Shown here: one piece after another, positions 1 to 7,081 of the stretch | Numbering within the stretch: position 1 is the first letter of the stretch | Layout: each line of letters begins with the position of its first letter | DNA from: CAZOHN01 sp964579325 | GTDB taxonomy: Bacteria; Pseudomonadota; Alphaproteobacteria; Rhodobacterales; Rhodobacteraceae | Assembly: GCA_964579325.1 (NCBI GenBank) | Contig: CAZOHN010000046.1 | Coordinates: 1-19,226, forward strand | Length of the DNA: 19,226 bases | Reading direction: 5' to 3' | Notes under the pieces: model-generated | The model's database searches: none | What the model was told of the DNA's origin: nothing | What the model saw: the letters and a program-made list of their open reading frames with translations, nothing else | Position numbers and translations under genes: made by a program

Positions 1-179
1 CCGTAGCCGTGGGTCAGGCTGTCGCCCAGGGCCGCCACGGTGACGGGTTCGGCCAGCGCCGGTAACGCCGTGGCAAGGAGCGCAAGGCAAAGGTTGCGCC
101 CGCAGCGAAATGCGCCATATCCCCAAGTGACCCCACGCCAGACCCCAAACCAGACCCCACCACGGACAGGACCCTTCAT
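1..179 (-). CDS. SGNH/GDSL hydrolase (TesA-like arylesterase), 5' end only
   Basis: This is the N-terminal end of a minus-strand gene that runs off the left edge. Read on the minus strand it gives a hydrophobic stretch (about residues 32-43), an ALA-E signal peptidase-like site at about 45/46, then VAALGDSLTHGYG, the block I GDS motif holding the nucleophilic serine of SGNH hydrolases. A periplasmic esterase/lysophospholipase of the TesA type is therefore likely. The neighbours support this: in E. coli tesA is divergent from ybbA-ybbP, and the same ATPase and permease pair follows here. I see no ATG, GTG or TTG in frame other than the ATG at 179, which gives an unusually long Gly/Trp-rich leader before the hydrophobic core and overlaps the start codon of the divergent gene. 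An AAGGA lies 11 nt upstream of it. The family call is fairly secure; the start is less so. Confidence 0.75.
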   Translation of the reverse strand, partial: MKGPVRGGVWFGVWRGVTWGYGAFRCGRNLCLALLATALPALAEPVTVAALGDSLTHGY

Positions 180-873
180 GACCGACCCGATCCTTATCCT
201 GCGCGATGTGCGGCTGACGCTGGCGGGCAATGCCGGGCCGGTGGAGATCCTGCGCGGCATCACGCTGGAGGTGGCAAAGGGCGAGAGCCTTGCGCTGGTG
301 GGGCCTTCGGGGTCGGGCAAGTCGTCGCTCCTCATGCTCATGGGCGGGCTCGAACGCGCCACCGGGGGCGAAGTCCGGGCGATGGGCCAGGACCTGACCG
401 CGATGAACGAGGACGCGCTGGCCCGGTTCCGCCGGCATAACATGGGCGTGGTGTTCCAGTCTTTCCACCTGATCCCGACGATGACCGCGCTGGAGAACGT
501 GGCGACGCCACTGGAACTGGCGGGGCATTCGGATGCCTTCGACCGGGCGGAAGAGGAATTGCGGGCGGTGGGCCTGGGATCGCGGATCGACCACTACCCC
601 TCGCAGATGTCGGGGGGCGAGCAGCAGCGGGTCGCGCTGGCCCGCGCTGCGGCGCCGCGCCCGGCGATCCTGCTGGCGGATGAGCCCACGGGCAATCTCG
701 ATGGGGCCACAGGCGAGGCGATCATGGAGCTTCTGTTCGGATTGCAGTCGCGCCATGGCGCAACGCTGGTGCTGGTGACCCATGCACCCGAGCTTGCCGC
801 CCGCTGTGGCCGGGTTGCACGGCTCAACGATGGCCGCCTTGCCGACGCGCCGCTTGCGCGGGCGGCCGAATGA
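178..873 (+). CDS. ABC transporter ATP-binding protein (YbbA/LolD-type)
   Basis: A 231-residue cytoplasmic ATPase that should pair with the FtsX-type permease encoded directly after it. Every diagnostic motif is visible: Walker A GPSGSGKSS at residues 42-50, Q-loop VFQSFHLIP near 92-100, signature MSGGEQQRVALARA, Walker B ILLADEP followed by the D-loop GNLD, and the switch histidine in VTHA. This is the MacB/LolD/YbbA group of ATPases, which drive extraction or mechanotransmission at the inner membrane rather than solute import. The ATG at 178 was chosen because the family begins immediately before the beta strand PILILRDV and AGGA lies about 6 nt upstream; the frame is open back to 40 but that segment does not resemble ABC sequence. 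The next gene begins 7 nt after the stop, so the two are surely co-transcribed. The exact substrate is unknown. Confidence 0.93.
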   Translation: MTDPILILRDVRLTLAGNAGPVEILRGITLEVAKGESLALVGPSGSGKSSLLMLMGGLERATGGEVRAMGQDLTAMNEDALARFRRHNMGVVFQSFHLIPTMTALENVATPLELAGHSDAFDRAEEELRAVGLGSRIDHYPSQMSGGEQQRVALARAAAPRPAILLADEPTGNLDGATGEAIMELLFGLQSRHGATLVLVTHAPELAARCGRVARLNDGRLADAPLARAAE

Positions 874-880
874 GCGCGCC

Positions 881-3421
881 ATGAGCCTGGCCAGGAGCCC
901 CGCCCTTCTCATTGCCCGGCGCGAGCTGCGCGGCGGCCTGCGCGGGTTCCGCGTGTTCCTCGCCTGCCTGGCGCTCGGCGTTGCCGCAATCGCGGCGGTG
1001 GGATCGGTGCGGGTGTCGATCTCGCAGGGGCTCGCGCGCGAGGGTGCGACGCTTCTGGGCGGCGACGGCGAGATGACCTTCACATACCGCTACGCCGAGC
1101 CGGAGGAGCGCGCCTGGATGGAGGCGACCGCCACCGCGGTGAGCGAGGTGACGGACTTCCGCAGCATGGCGACCGTGCAGCGCGGCGAAGCGACCGAGCG
1201 CGGGCTGACGCAGGTGAAGGGCGTCGATGCGGCCTACCCGCTCAAGGGCGAGGTGCGGCTGGAGCCCGGGATCGGGCTGGCGGAGGCCCTGGACGGGGCG
1301 GGTGGCCTGCCCGGCGGCGTGATGGAGCGGGCGCTCGCCGACCGGCTGGGCCTTGAGCCCGGCGACAGCTTCCGACTTGGCGTCCAGGATTTCGTGCTGA
1401 CGGCGATCCTGACGACCGAGCCGGACAGCGCGGGCGACGGCTTCGCCTTCGGGCCGCGCACCATCGTGCGCACCGCGGACCTCGCCAACTCGCAACTGCT
1501 GCAGGCCGGCACGCTCTACGAGACGCGCTACAGGCTGTCGCTTCCGCCGGGAGCCGACCTTGCGGCGCTGGAGGCCGAGGCCGGGGGCCTGTTCCGCGAC
1601 ACCGGGATGCGCTGGCGCGACGCGCGCAACGGCGCGCCTGGGGTGCAGCGGTTCGTGGAGCGGCTGGCCTCGTTCCTGGTGCTGGTGGGGCTGGCGGGGC
1701 TGGCGGTGGGAGGCGTCGGGGTTTCGGCAGCGGTCAGGGCCTATCTCGACGGCAAGGTCGAGACGATTGCCACGCTGAAGACGCTGGGAGCGGAGTCGCG
1801 CACGATCTTCGCGGCCTATTTCCTGCAGGTCGGCGCGCTGGCGGGAGTCGGCATTGCGCTGGGGCTGGTCCTCGGGGCGATCCTGCCGATGCTGTTCGCG
1901 CCACTTCTGGCGGCCCGGCTGCCGGTTCCGGCCGAGTTCGGGTTGCACCCGACGCCGCTTCTGGAAGCCGCGCTCTACGGGGCGCTTACCGCGCTGATCT
2001 TCACGCTCTGGCCGCTTGCCCGCACCGAGGAGGTCCGCGCGGCGACGCTGTTCCGCGAGGCGGGCGGGCGCGGGCGGGTGCTGCCGCGGCCGCTGTGGCT
2101 GATGGTGACGGCGGCCCTTCTCGCTGCGCTCGTCGGGGCGGCGGCGCTGCTGTCGGGGGTGCCGACACTGGCGATCTGGTCGGCCGCGGGGGTAGCGGGG
2201 GCGCTGGTGCTGCTGGTGCTCGCCGCCTCCGGGGCACGGCGGCTTGCGCGTCGGATCGCCCGGGCGCGGATCGTGCGCGGGCGGACCACGCTGCGACTGG
2301 CGCTCGGATCCGTCGGCGGGCCGGGCAACGAGGCAGCCTCGGTCGTGCTGTCGCTGGGCCTCGGCCTTGCGGTGCTGGCCGCGGTGGGGCAGATCGACTG
2401 GAACCTGCGAAACTCGATCCGCACCGAGTTGCCGGCCATCGCGCCATCCTACTTCGTGGTGGACATCCAGCCCGACCAGATCGAGGGCTACCTTGCGCGG
2501 GTCGAGGGCGACCCCGGTGTGACGAAGGCCGAAACCGCGCCGATGCTGCGCGGTGTCATCACGCGGATCAATGGCCGCCCGGCGACAGAGGTGGCAGGCG
2601 ACCACTGGGTGATCCGCGGCGACCGCGGCGTGACCTATTCCGAGCGTCCGCCGCCGAACAGCCGGGTCACGGAAGGCGCCTGGTGGCCCGAGGGCCATGA
2701 CGGCCCGCCGCAGATGAGCTTTGCTGCCGAGGAAGGTGCCGAGATCGGACTGAAGCTGGGCGACGACGTGACGGTGAACATCCTTGGCCGCGACATCACC
2801 GCCGAGGTCACGAGCTTCCGCGAGGTGGACTTCTCGACCGCCGGGATCGGCTTTGTCCTGTCGATGAACCCCGCCGCGCTGCGGGGCGCACCGCATACCT
2901 TCATCTCGACGATCTACGCCGAGGAGGCGGCGGAGGCCGCCATCCTGCGCGACCTTGCGACGGCCTATCCCAACATCACGGCGGTGCGGGTCCGCGACCA
3001 GATCGACCGGGTGAGCGAGATCCTCGGCGCGATCGCCTCGGCAATAACCTGGGCCGCCGCAGCGACGCTGGTGACGGGCGTGGTCGTGCTGATCGGCGCG
3101 GCAGCGGCGGGCGAACGGGTGCGCGTGTTCGAAAGCGCCATCCTCAAGACGCTGGGCGCTGCGCGGGGGCAGGTGCTGGCCTATTTCGCGCTGCGCTCGG
3201 CCATGCTCGGAGCGGTCGCTGGGCTCGTGGCCATCGCGGCGGGCGGCATCGCCGGTTGGGCGGTGATGCGGTTCGTGATGGAGGCCGATTTCATCTTCGA
3301 GCCGGTTTCGGCGGTGTCCATCGTTGTGGGCGGCGCGCTGGCCACGCTGCTGGCCGGGCTGGCCTTCGCGCTGCGGCCGCTGGCCGCGCGGCCGGCGCGG
3401 GTGCTGCGCGCGCGAGAATAG
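881..3421 (+). CDS. FtsX/YbbP-type ABC transporter permease
   Basis: An 846-residue inner-membrane protein, close to the size of E. coli YbbP (about 800). It has a membrane segment near residues 24-43, a large periplasmic domain, three helices at roughly 262-288, 312-343 and 360-380, a central pair near 405-450, a second periplasmic region, and three C-terminal helices ending in Arg-rich sequence. The two blocks KVETIATLKTLGA (near 292) and RVFESAILKTLGA (near the C-terminus) are the duplicated FtsX-domain loops that contact the ATPase. The start at 881 fits the protein family (MSLARSPALLIARREL) although the ribosome binding site is weak; translation is probably coupled to the ATPase gene, whose stop lies 7 nt upstream. 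With the TesA-like gene next door, a role in lipid or lipoprotein handling at the envelope is plausible, but that is inference. Confidence 0.9.
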   Translation: MSLARSPALLIARRELRGGLRGFRVFLACLALGVAAIAAVGSVRVSISQGLAREGATLLGGDGEMTFTYRYAEPEERAWMEATATAVSEVTDFRSMATVQRGEATERGLTQVKGVDAAYPLKGEVRLEPGIGLAEALDGAGGLPGGVMERALADRLGLEPGDSFRLGVQDFVLTAILTTEPDSAGDGFAFGPRTIVRTADLANSQLLQAGTLYETRYRLSLPPGADLAALEAEAGGLFRDTGMRWRDARNGAPGVQRFVERLASFLVLVGLAGLAVGGVGVSAAVRAYLDGKVETIATLKTLGAESRTIFAAYFLQVGALAGVGIALGLVLGAILPMLFAPLLAARLPVPAEFGLHPTPLLEAALYGALTALIFTLWPLARTEEVRAATLFREAGGRGRVLPRPLWLMVTAALLAALVGAAALLSGVPTLAIWSAAGVAGALVLLVLAASGARRLARRIARARIVRGRTTLRLALGSVGGPGNEAASVVLSLGLGLAVLAAVGQIDWNLRNSIRTELPAIAPSYFVVDIQPDQIEGYLARVEGDPGVTKAETAPMLRGVITRINGRPATEVAGDHWVIRGDRGVTYSERPPPNSRVTEGAWWPEGHDGPPQMSFAAEEGAEIGLKLGDDVTVNILGRDITAEVTSFREVDFSTAGIGFVLSMNPAALRGAPHTFISTIYAEEAAEAAILRDLATAYPNITAVRVRDQIDRVSEILGAIASAITWAAAATLVTGVVVLIGAAAAGERVRVFESAILKTLGAARGQVLAYFALRSAMLGAVAGLVAIAAGGIAGWAVMRFVMEADFIFEPVSAVSIVVGGALATLLAGLAFALRPLAARPARVLRARE

Positions 3422-3514
3422 CAGGCGGCGGTCGACAGGAAATCAACGGCTTGCACGGAAAGTGTTTCGCGCGCGAGACAACGTTTTCAGAGGGTTAACA
3501 GAACTTTCGGACCC
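3422..3514. other. Convergent spacer between the permease gene and hemC
   Basis: Ninety-three bases between two stop codons. It contains a 10-bp palindrome TCGCGCGCGA within the near-symmetric 16-mer GTTTCGCGCGCGAGAC, but no loop and no adjacent T-tract, so I do not call a factor-independent terminator. No gene is seen. Confidence 0.5.
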
Positions 3515-4459
3515 TCAGGCCCAGGAGAAGAAGCCCTCGGGTGCACGGGCGCGCAGCCGCCGGGCGACTTCGGTGCCCATGGCGGCCCCGTCCTCGATGG
3601 CTGCGGCCTCGGCTTCGGCCAGCACTTCCGAGCCATCGGGGCGCAGGATCTCGCCCCGGAGCCGCAGCGTGCCGCCATCAAGCTCGGCAAGCCCCGCGAT
3701 GGGCGTCTCGCAGGAGCCGTCGAGGGCGGCAAGGAAGGCCCGCTCGCAGGCGAGACGCTGGCCCGTGGGGCCGTGGTGAATCGCCTCCAGCAACCCGGCG
3801 GCGCGGCTGTCGTCCGACCGCCGCTCGATCCCGATGCAGCCCTGCGCCACGGCAGGAAGCATCTCGTCGGGGTCGATGGCCCCCCGCGCGACATGGGTAA
3901 GGCCGAGCCGGTTCAGACCCGCCATCGCAAGGAAGGTCGCCACGGCCACCCCCTCCTCGAGTTTGCGCATCCGCGTTTGCACGTTGCCGCGGAACTCCAC
4001 CAGCTTCAGGTCGGGCCGCCGGTGGGCGAGTTGCGCCCGGCGGCGGAGCGAAGACGACCCCACGACCGCCCCCTCGGGCAGATCGGCCAGCCGCGCCACG
4101 CCGGGCGAAACGAAGGCATCGCGCACATCCTCGCGCGGCAGGTAACAGTCGAGCACCAGACCTTCGGGCTGCACCGTGGGCATGTCCTTCATCGAATGCA
4201 CCGCGATGTCGATGGAGCCATCCAGCAGCGCCTCCTCGATCTCGCGGGTGAAGAGGCCCTTGCCGCCGATGTCCTTCAGCGCCTTGTCGAGGATCTGGTC
4301 GCCGGTCACCTTGATGACCGCGATCTCGAACGCCTCGTCTGGCAGGTCGAAGGCGGCCATCAGCCGCGCGCGGGTCTCATGCGCCTGCGCGAGCGCGAGC
4401 GGCGAACCGCGGGTTCCGATCCGGAGGGGCGAGGCGGGGCTTGGAAGGGCGAGTGTCAT
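3515..4459 (-). CDS. hemC: Porphobilinogen deaminase (hydroxymethylbilane synthase)
   Basis: This cytoplasmic enzyme polymerises four porphobilinogen units into hydroxymethylbilane, the linear tetrapyrrole precursor of heme. The 314-residue product opens with RIGTRGSPLALAQ, contains IAVHSMKDMPT with the catalytic aspartate at 92 (E. coli Asp84 equivalent), GSSSLRRRAQL and FRGNVQTR for substrate and cofactor contacts, and GSCETPI with Cys250, to which the dipyrromethane cofactor is attached. The frame extends upstream to a TTG at 4483 and an ATG at 4471; I prefer the ATG at 4459 because MTLALPSPASPLRIGTRG is the usual beginning in Rhodobacterales, although no start has a convincing Shine-Dalgarno. 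It is divergent from hemE, sharing a 104-bp control region, as expected for coordinated tetrapyrrole supply. Confidence 0.95.
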   Translation of the reverse strand: MTLALPSPASPLRIGTRGSPLALAQAHETRARLMAAFDLPDEAFEIAVIKVTGDQILDKALKDIGGKGLFTREIEEALLDGSIDIAVHSMKDMPTVQPEGLVLDCYLPREDVRDAFVSPGVARLADLPEGAVVGSSSLRRRAQLAHRRPDLKLVEFRGNVQTRMRKLEEGVAVATFLAMAGLNRLGLTHVARGAIDPDEMLPAVAQGCIGIERRSDDSRAAGLLEAIHHGPTGQRLACERAFLAALDGSCETPIAGLAELDGGTLRLRGEILRPDGSEVLAEAEAAAIEDGAAMGTEVARRLRARAPEGFFSWA

Positions 4460-4563
4460 GCGTCCAGCCATATCCCGTGACAATTGCGCCTGACAAGCGC
4501 GGCCCGGTTGACAAGGTGACGCTGCCTTGAAACGACTGGCCCGCGATGCGACGGGGGACCGGT
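4460..4563. promoter_or_regulatory. hemC/hemE divergent control region with three TGACAA repeats
   Basis: The only non-coding DNA between the two divergent heme genes. TGACAA occurs three times in the same orientation at 4478-4483, 4491-4496 and 4509-4514. The last is part of TTGACA at 4508-4513, a consensus -35 hexamer pointing towards hemE; no good -10 sits 17 bp downstream (AACGAC at 4531-4536). The copies may be an activator or repressor binding array or a coincidence. No FNR-type box is present here. Confidence 0.35.
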
Positions 4564-5592
4564 ATGACCGACAAGAAGCTCATGAAATCGCTGCGGGGCG
4601 AGGTGCAGGACGTGCCACCGGTCTGGCTGATGCGGCAGGCCGGCCGCTACCTGCCCGAGTACCGGGCCACCCGCGCGCAGGCCGGCGATTTCCTGTCGCT
4701 CTGCTACACGCCCGACCTGGCCGCCGAAGTGACGCTGCAACCGATCCGCCGCTTTGGCTTCGACGCGGCGATCCTGTTCGCCGATATCCTGCTGATCGCG
4801 CAGGCACTGGGGCCGAAGCTTTGGTTCGCGGAAGGTGAAGGCCCGCGGATGGAGACGACGACGACGGCCGAGGGCGTGGCCGCGCTGAAGCCGGTGGAGG
4901 CGATCCACGAGACGCTGGCGCCGGTCTACGAAACGGTGCGGATCCTGGCGCGGGAGTTGCCGCGCGAGACGGCCTTCATCGGGTTCGCGGGTATGCCCTG
5001 GACGGTCGCGACCTACATGGTCGCCGGGCGCGGCTCGCCCGACCAGGCGGCGGCGCACCGCCTGAAGGATACCGACCGGCCGACCTTCGAGGCGCTGATG
5101 ACGCGGATCGAGGCGGCGACGGTGGAATACCTGTCGGAACAGGTGAAGGCCGGGGCCGAGGTGGTGAAGCTGTTCGACAGCTGGGCCGGAAGCCTGAAGG
5201 GGCCGGATTTCGAGGATTTCGCGGTGAAGCCCGCCGCCCGCATCATCGCCGCGCTGAAGGCCCGGCACCCGGACCTGCCGATCATCGCCTTCCCGCGCGA
5301 GGCGGGCGAGGGCTACATCGGCTTTGCCAAGGCCACCGGGGCCGATTGCGTGGCGATCGACAATTCGGTGTCGGCCGACTGGGCGGCAGAACATGTTCAG
5401 GTCGATGGCTGCGTTCAGGGCAACCTTGCACCGGGGCTGATGGTGGAAGGCGGTCAGCGGCTGGTCGACGAGACGAAACGGATCAAGACCGCCTTCGCGA
5501 AGGGTCCGCACATCTTCAACCTCGGCCACGGCATCACGCCCGATGCCGACCCCGAGAACGTGCACGTGATGCTGGCGGCGCTGAGGGGCTGA
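4564..5592 (+). CDS. hemE: Uroporphyrinogen III decarboxylase
   Basis: HemE removes the four acetate carboxyl groups of uroporphyrinogen III to give coproporphyrinogen III, the substrate of the HemF encoded next door. The 342-residue product has the family signature WLMRQAGRYLPEYR (residues 21-34, with Arg24 and Arg28 as substrate carboxylate binders), the essential aspartate in LFADILL (Asp74), GFAGMPWTVATYM (140-152, including the tyrosine that matches E. coli Tyr154) and a C-terminal FNLGHGITPDADPENV with the conserved histidine. Length is typical for the family. The ATG at 4564 was preferred over an in-frame ATG at 4546 because it gives the normal N-terminus and lies 6 nt after GGGGGA. 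It is divergent from hemC and converges with hemF; the two stop codons are separated by only 3 bp. Confidence 0.96.
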   Translation: MTDKKLMKSLRGEVQDVPPVWLMRQAGRYLPEYRATRAQAGDFLSLCYTPDLAAEVTLQPIRRFGFDAAILFADILLIAQALGPKLWFAEGEGPRMETTTTAEGVAALKPVEAIHETLAPVYETVRILARELPRETAFIGFAGMPWTVATYMVAGRGSPDQAAAHRLKDTDRPTFEALMTRIEAATVEYLSEQVKAGAEVVKLFDSWAGSLKGPDFEDFAVKPAARIIAALKARHPDLPIIAFPREAGEGYIGFAKATGADCVAIDNSVSADWAAEHVQVDGCVQGNLAPGLMVEGGQRLVDETKRIKTAFAKGPHIFNLGHGITPDADPENVHVMLAALRG

Positions 5593-5595
5593 CGC

Positions 5596-6486
5596 TCACG
5601 GCCACTTGGCGATGGGCGGCAGGCTCATCAGGACGGCGTTGGCGTCGTGGCCGGTCTCCAGCCCGAACTTGGTGCCGCGGTCGTAGACCAGGTTGTATTC
5701 GGCATAGAGCCCGCGATGGACAAGCTGCACCTCGCGGTCGGCTTCCGTCCAGGGCATGTCGCGCCGGGCCTCGACCCGGGGCACGAAGGCAGGCAGGAAG
5801 GCCGCGCCCACGGCTTGCGTGAAGGCGAAGTCCGCCTCCCAGTCACCGGTGTTGTGGTCGTCGTAGAAGATGCCGCCCACGCCGCGCGCGCGACCCCGGT
5901 GGGGGACGAAGAAGTACTCGTCGGCCCAGGCCTTGTAGCGGGGGTAGTAGTCCGGCGAATGGGCGTCGCAGGCGGCCTTGAGCACGGCATGGAACGCGGC
6001 GGTATCCTCCGCATACTCGATGCAGGGGTTGAGGTCGGAGCCACCGCCGAACCACCAGGCACCGGGGGTCCAGAACATGCGGGTGTTCATGTGGACGGCC
6101 GGGGTGTGGGGGTTCTGCATGTGGGCGACGAGACTGATTCCGCTGGCCCAGAAGCGCGGGTCGTCGGCCATGCCGGGCACGCCGCGTGCCGCCATGGCCT
6201 TCTGCGCGCGCTCGCCAAGGCGGCCATAGACGGTGGAGACGTTGACTCCCACCTTCTCGAAGACCCGGCCGCCACGCATGACGCTCATCAGCCCACCACC
6301 GGCGTCGGACCCGTCATCCGAATGCCGCTGCGTCTCGGACACCTCGAAGCGGCCCGGCGCAAGCCCGGCGAAGGGCCCGGTCGCCTGCGCGTCCTCGAGC
6401 GCCTCGAAGGAGGCCACGATGCGGTCGCGCAACTCCCGGAACCAGGCCGCGGCCCGTGTCTTGTGGTTGTCGAACTGTTCGGTCAT
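5596..6486 (-). CDS. hemF: Coproporphyrinogen III oxidase, oxygen-dependent
   Basis: HemF converts coproporphyrinogen III to protoporphyrinogen IX by two oxidative decarboxylations that use O2. The 296-residue product carries the family's best-known blocks: ETQRHSDDGSDAGGGLMSVM near 51-70, GVNVSTVYG near 80-88, SLVAHMQNPHTPAVHMNTR near 118-136 with the conserved histidines, WWFGGGSDLNP near 144-154 with the conserved Asp, and GIFYDDHNTGDW near 205-216. The ATG at 6486 was chosen because GAGGA lies 7 nt upstream and it gives the usual length; an upstream ATG at 6513 is also in frame. A possible promoter lies upstream (TTGCAC at 6542-6547, 18-bp spacer, TCTATT at 6518-6523, minus strand). The oxygen-independent HemN is not in the window. 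Confidence 0.96.
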   Translation of the reverse strand: MTEQFDNHKTRAAAWFRELRDRIVASFEALEDAQATGPFAGLAPGRFEVSETQRHSDDGSDAGGGLMSVMRGGRVFEKVGVNVSTVYGRLGERAQKAMAARGVPGMADDPRFWASGISLVAHMQNPHTPAVHMNTRMFWTPGAWWFGGGSDLNPCIEYAEDTAAFHAVLKAACDAHSPDYYPRYKAWADEYFFVPHRGRARGVGGIFYDDHNTGDWEADFAFTQAVGAAFLPAFVPRVEARRDMPWTEADREVQLVHRGLYAEYNLVYDRGTKFGLETGHDANAVLMSLPPIAKWP

Positions 6487-6517
6487 CGGGTCGTCCTCGG
6501 CAGCAATTGGCATCCCG

Positions 6518-6547
6518 AATAGAGCGTGTTTGGCACCGGGGGTGCAA
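6518..6547 (-). promoter_or_regulatory. Candidate hemF promoter
   Basis: On the minus strand TTGCAC (6547-6542) and TCTATT (6523-6518) are separated by 18 bp, giving a plausible sigma-70 promoter 31 bp upstream of the hemF start. The spacer contains an inverted repeat GCACC-GGG-GGTGC (6533-6545). Match quality is moderate and there is no experimental support. Confidence 0.3.
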
Positions 6548-6590
6548 GCGCCTATCCTTCCGCTGAAACGCCACCGGACCGGAGACCGGC

Positions 6591-6962
6591 ATGCACCGCG
6601 CCGCCCTGATCGCCCTATTCGCCCTCGTCGCCTGCGCAGACCCGCGTGCGGTGTGCCTGTCCGCCGCCACCGAGGAAATCCGGACCGTCGACTCGCTCAT
6701 CGCCGAGACCGAAGGCAACCTGCGCCGCGGCTATGCGCTCCAGCGCCAGCCCTCGCTCTCGACGAATCTGCGCCTGTGCACCCGCACCGGACCGACGACG
6801 CTCTGCGCCGAACGCGACGCCGCCGCCGAGGAACGCCCGGTGGCCATCGACACTGCCGCCGAGCGCGCCAAGCTCGCCTCCTTACGAGAACGCCGCCGCC
6901 TGCTTGCCGTCGAGACCGACGCCGCGATCGCCGCCTGCGAGGGCCGTCTCCCGATGCGTTGA
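6591..6962 (+). CDS. Small lipoprotein of unknown function
   Basis: A 123-residue protein beginning MHRAALIALFALVAC: a short positive n-region, a hydrophobic core and the lipobox L12-V-A-C15, so it is probably acylated on Cys15 and anchored in the envelope. Ala follows the cysteine at +2, which favours the outer membrane. The rest is rich in Ala, Arg and Glu, likely helical, with four further cysteines (22, 63, 72, 116) that could form disulfides in the periplasm. The segment from about 75 to 116 looks coiled-coil-like. GGAG lies 8 nt upstream of the ATG. I do not recognise a named family; comparable small lipoproteins occur as conserved hypotheticals in Rhodobacteraceae. It is divergent from hemF and ends before a cluster of hairpins. 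Confidence 0.75.
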   Translation: MHRAALIALFALVACADPRAVCLSAATEEIRTVDSLIAETEGNLRRGYALQRQPSLSTNLRLCTRTGPTTLCAERDAAAEERPVAIDTAAERAKLASLRERRRLLAVETDAAIAACEGRLPMR

Positions 6963-6990
6963 CGCGCCGCGCCCTGCGCGGCCGCACCGA

Positions 6991-7007
6991 GCCGGAGCGC
7001 CTCCGGC
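6991..7007 (+). terminator. Hairpin downstream of the lipoprotein gene
   Basis: GCCGGAG (6991-6997), loop CGC, CTCCGGC (7001-7007): a perfect 7-bp GC-rich stem 28 bp after the lipoprotein stop. No T-run follows, so it is a terminator-like or transcript-stabilising structure rather than a textbook intrinsic terminator. Confidence 0.45.
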
Positions 7008-7029
7008 GCGCAGGCGAGAGGAAAGGCGT

Positions 7030-7047
7030 CGCGCCGCCTGCGGCGCG
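7030..7047. repeat. Perfect hairpin in the convergent spacer
   Basis: CGCGCCGC (7030-7037), a 2-nt centre CT, GCGGCGCG (7040-7047). The tight centre means the innermost pairs would open to form the loop. It is the second of three inverted repeats packed between the lipoprotein gene and the SDR gene. Confidence 0.5.
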
Positions 7048-7054
7048 TCCGTAT

Positions 7055-7081
7055 TGCCCCGGCGCTCAATGCGCCGGGGCA
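7055..7081 (-). terminator. Strong hairpin spanning the SDR stop codon
   Basis: TGCCCCGGCGC (7055-7065) and GCGCCGGGGCA (7071-7081) form a perfect 11-bp stem with the 5-nt loop 7066-7070. The stop codon of the minus-strand SDR (7066-7068) lies in the loop, and the last codons of that gene form one arm. It probably stops or stabilises the clpS-methyltransferase-SDR transcript. Only a weak AT segment follows on the minus strand. Confidence 0.55.

Noticed and set aside
824..2896. A 690-codon open frame on the minus strand opposite the permease gene
   Set aside because: It is Arg/Gln/His/Pro-rich, has no family motif, and is antisense to a clearly genuine FtsX-type permease; GC-rich third positions create such frames.
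4460..4483. A longer hemC starting at TTG 4483 or ATG 4471
   Set aside because: Family N-termini align from the ATG at 4459, and the extension would consume the hemC-hemE control region.
5647..6522. A 291-codon open frame antisense to hemF
   Set aside because: Valine/Gly/His-rich shadow of hemF; no family resemblance.
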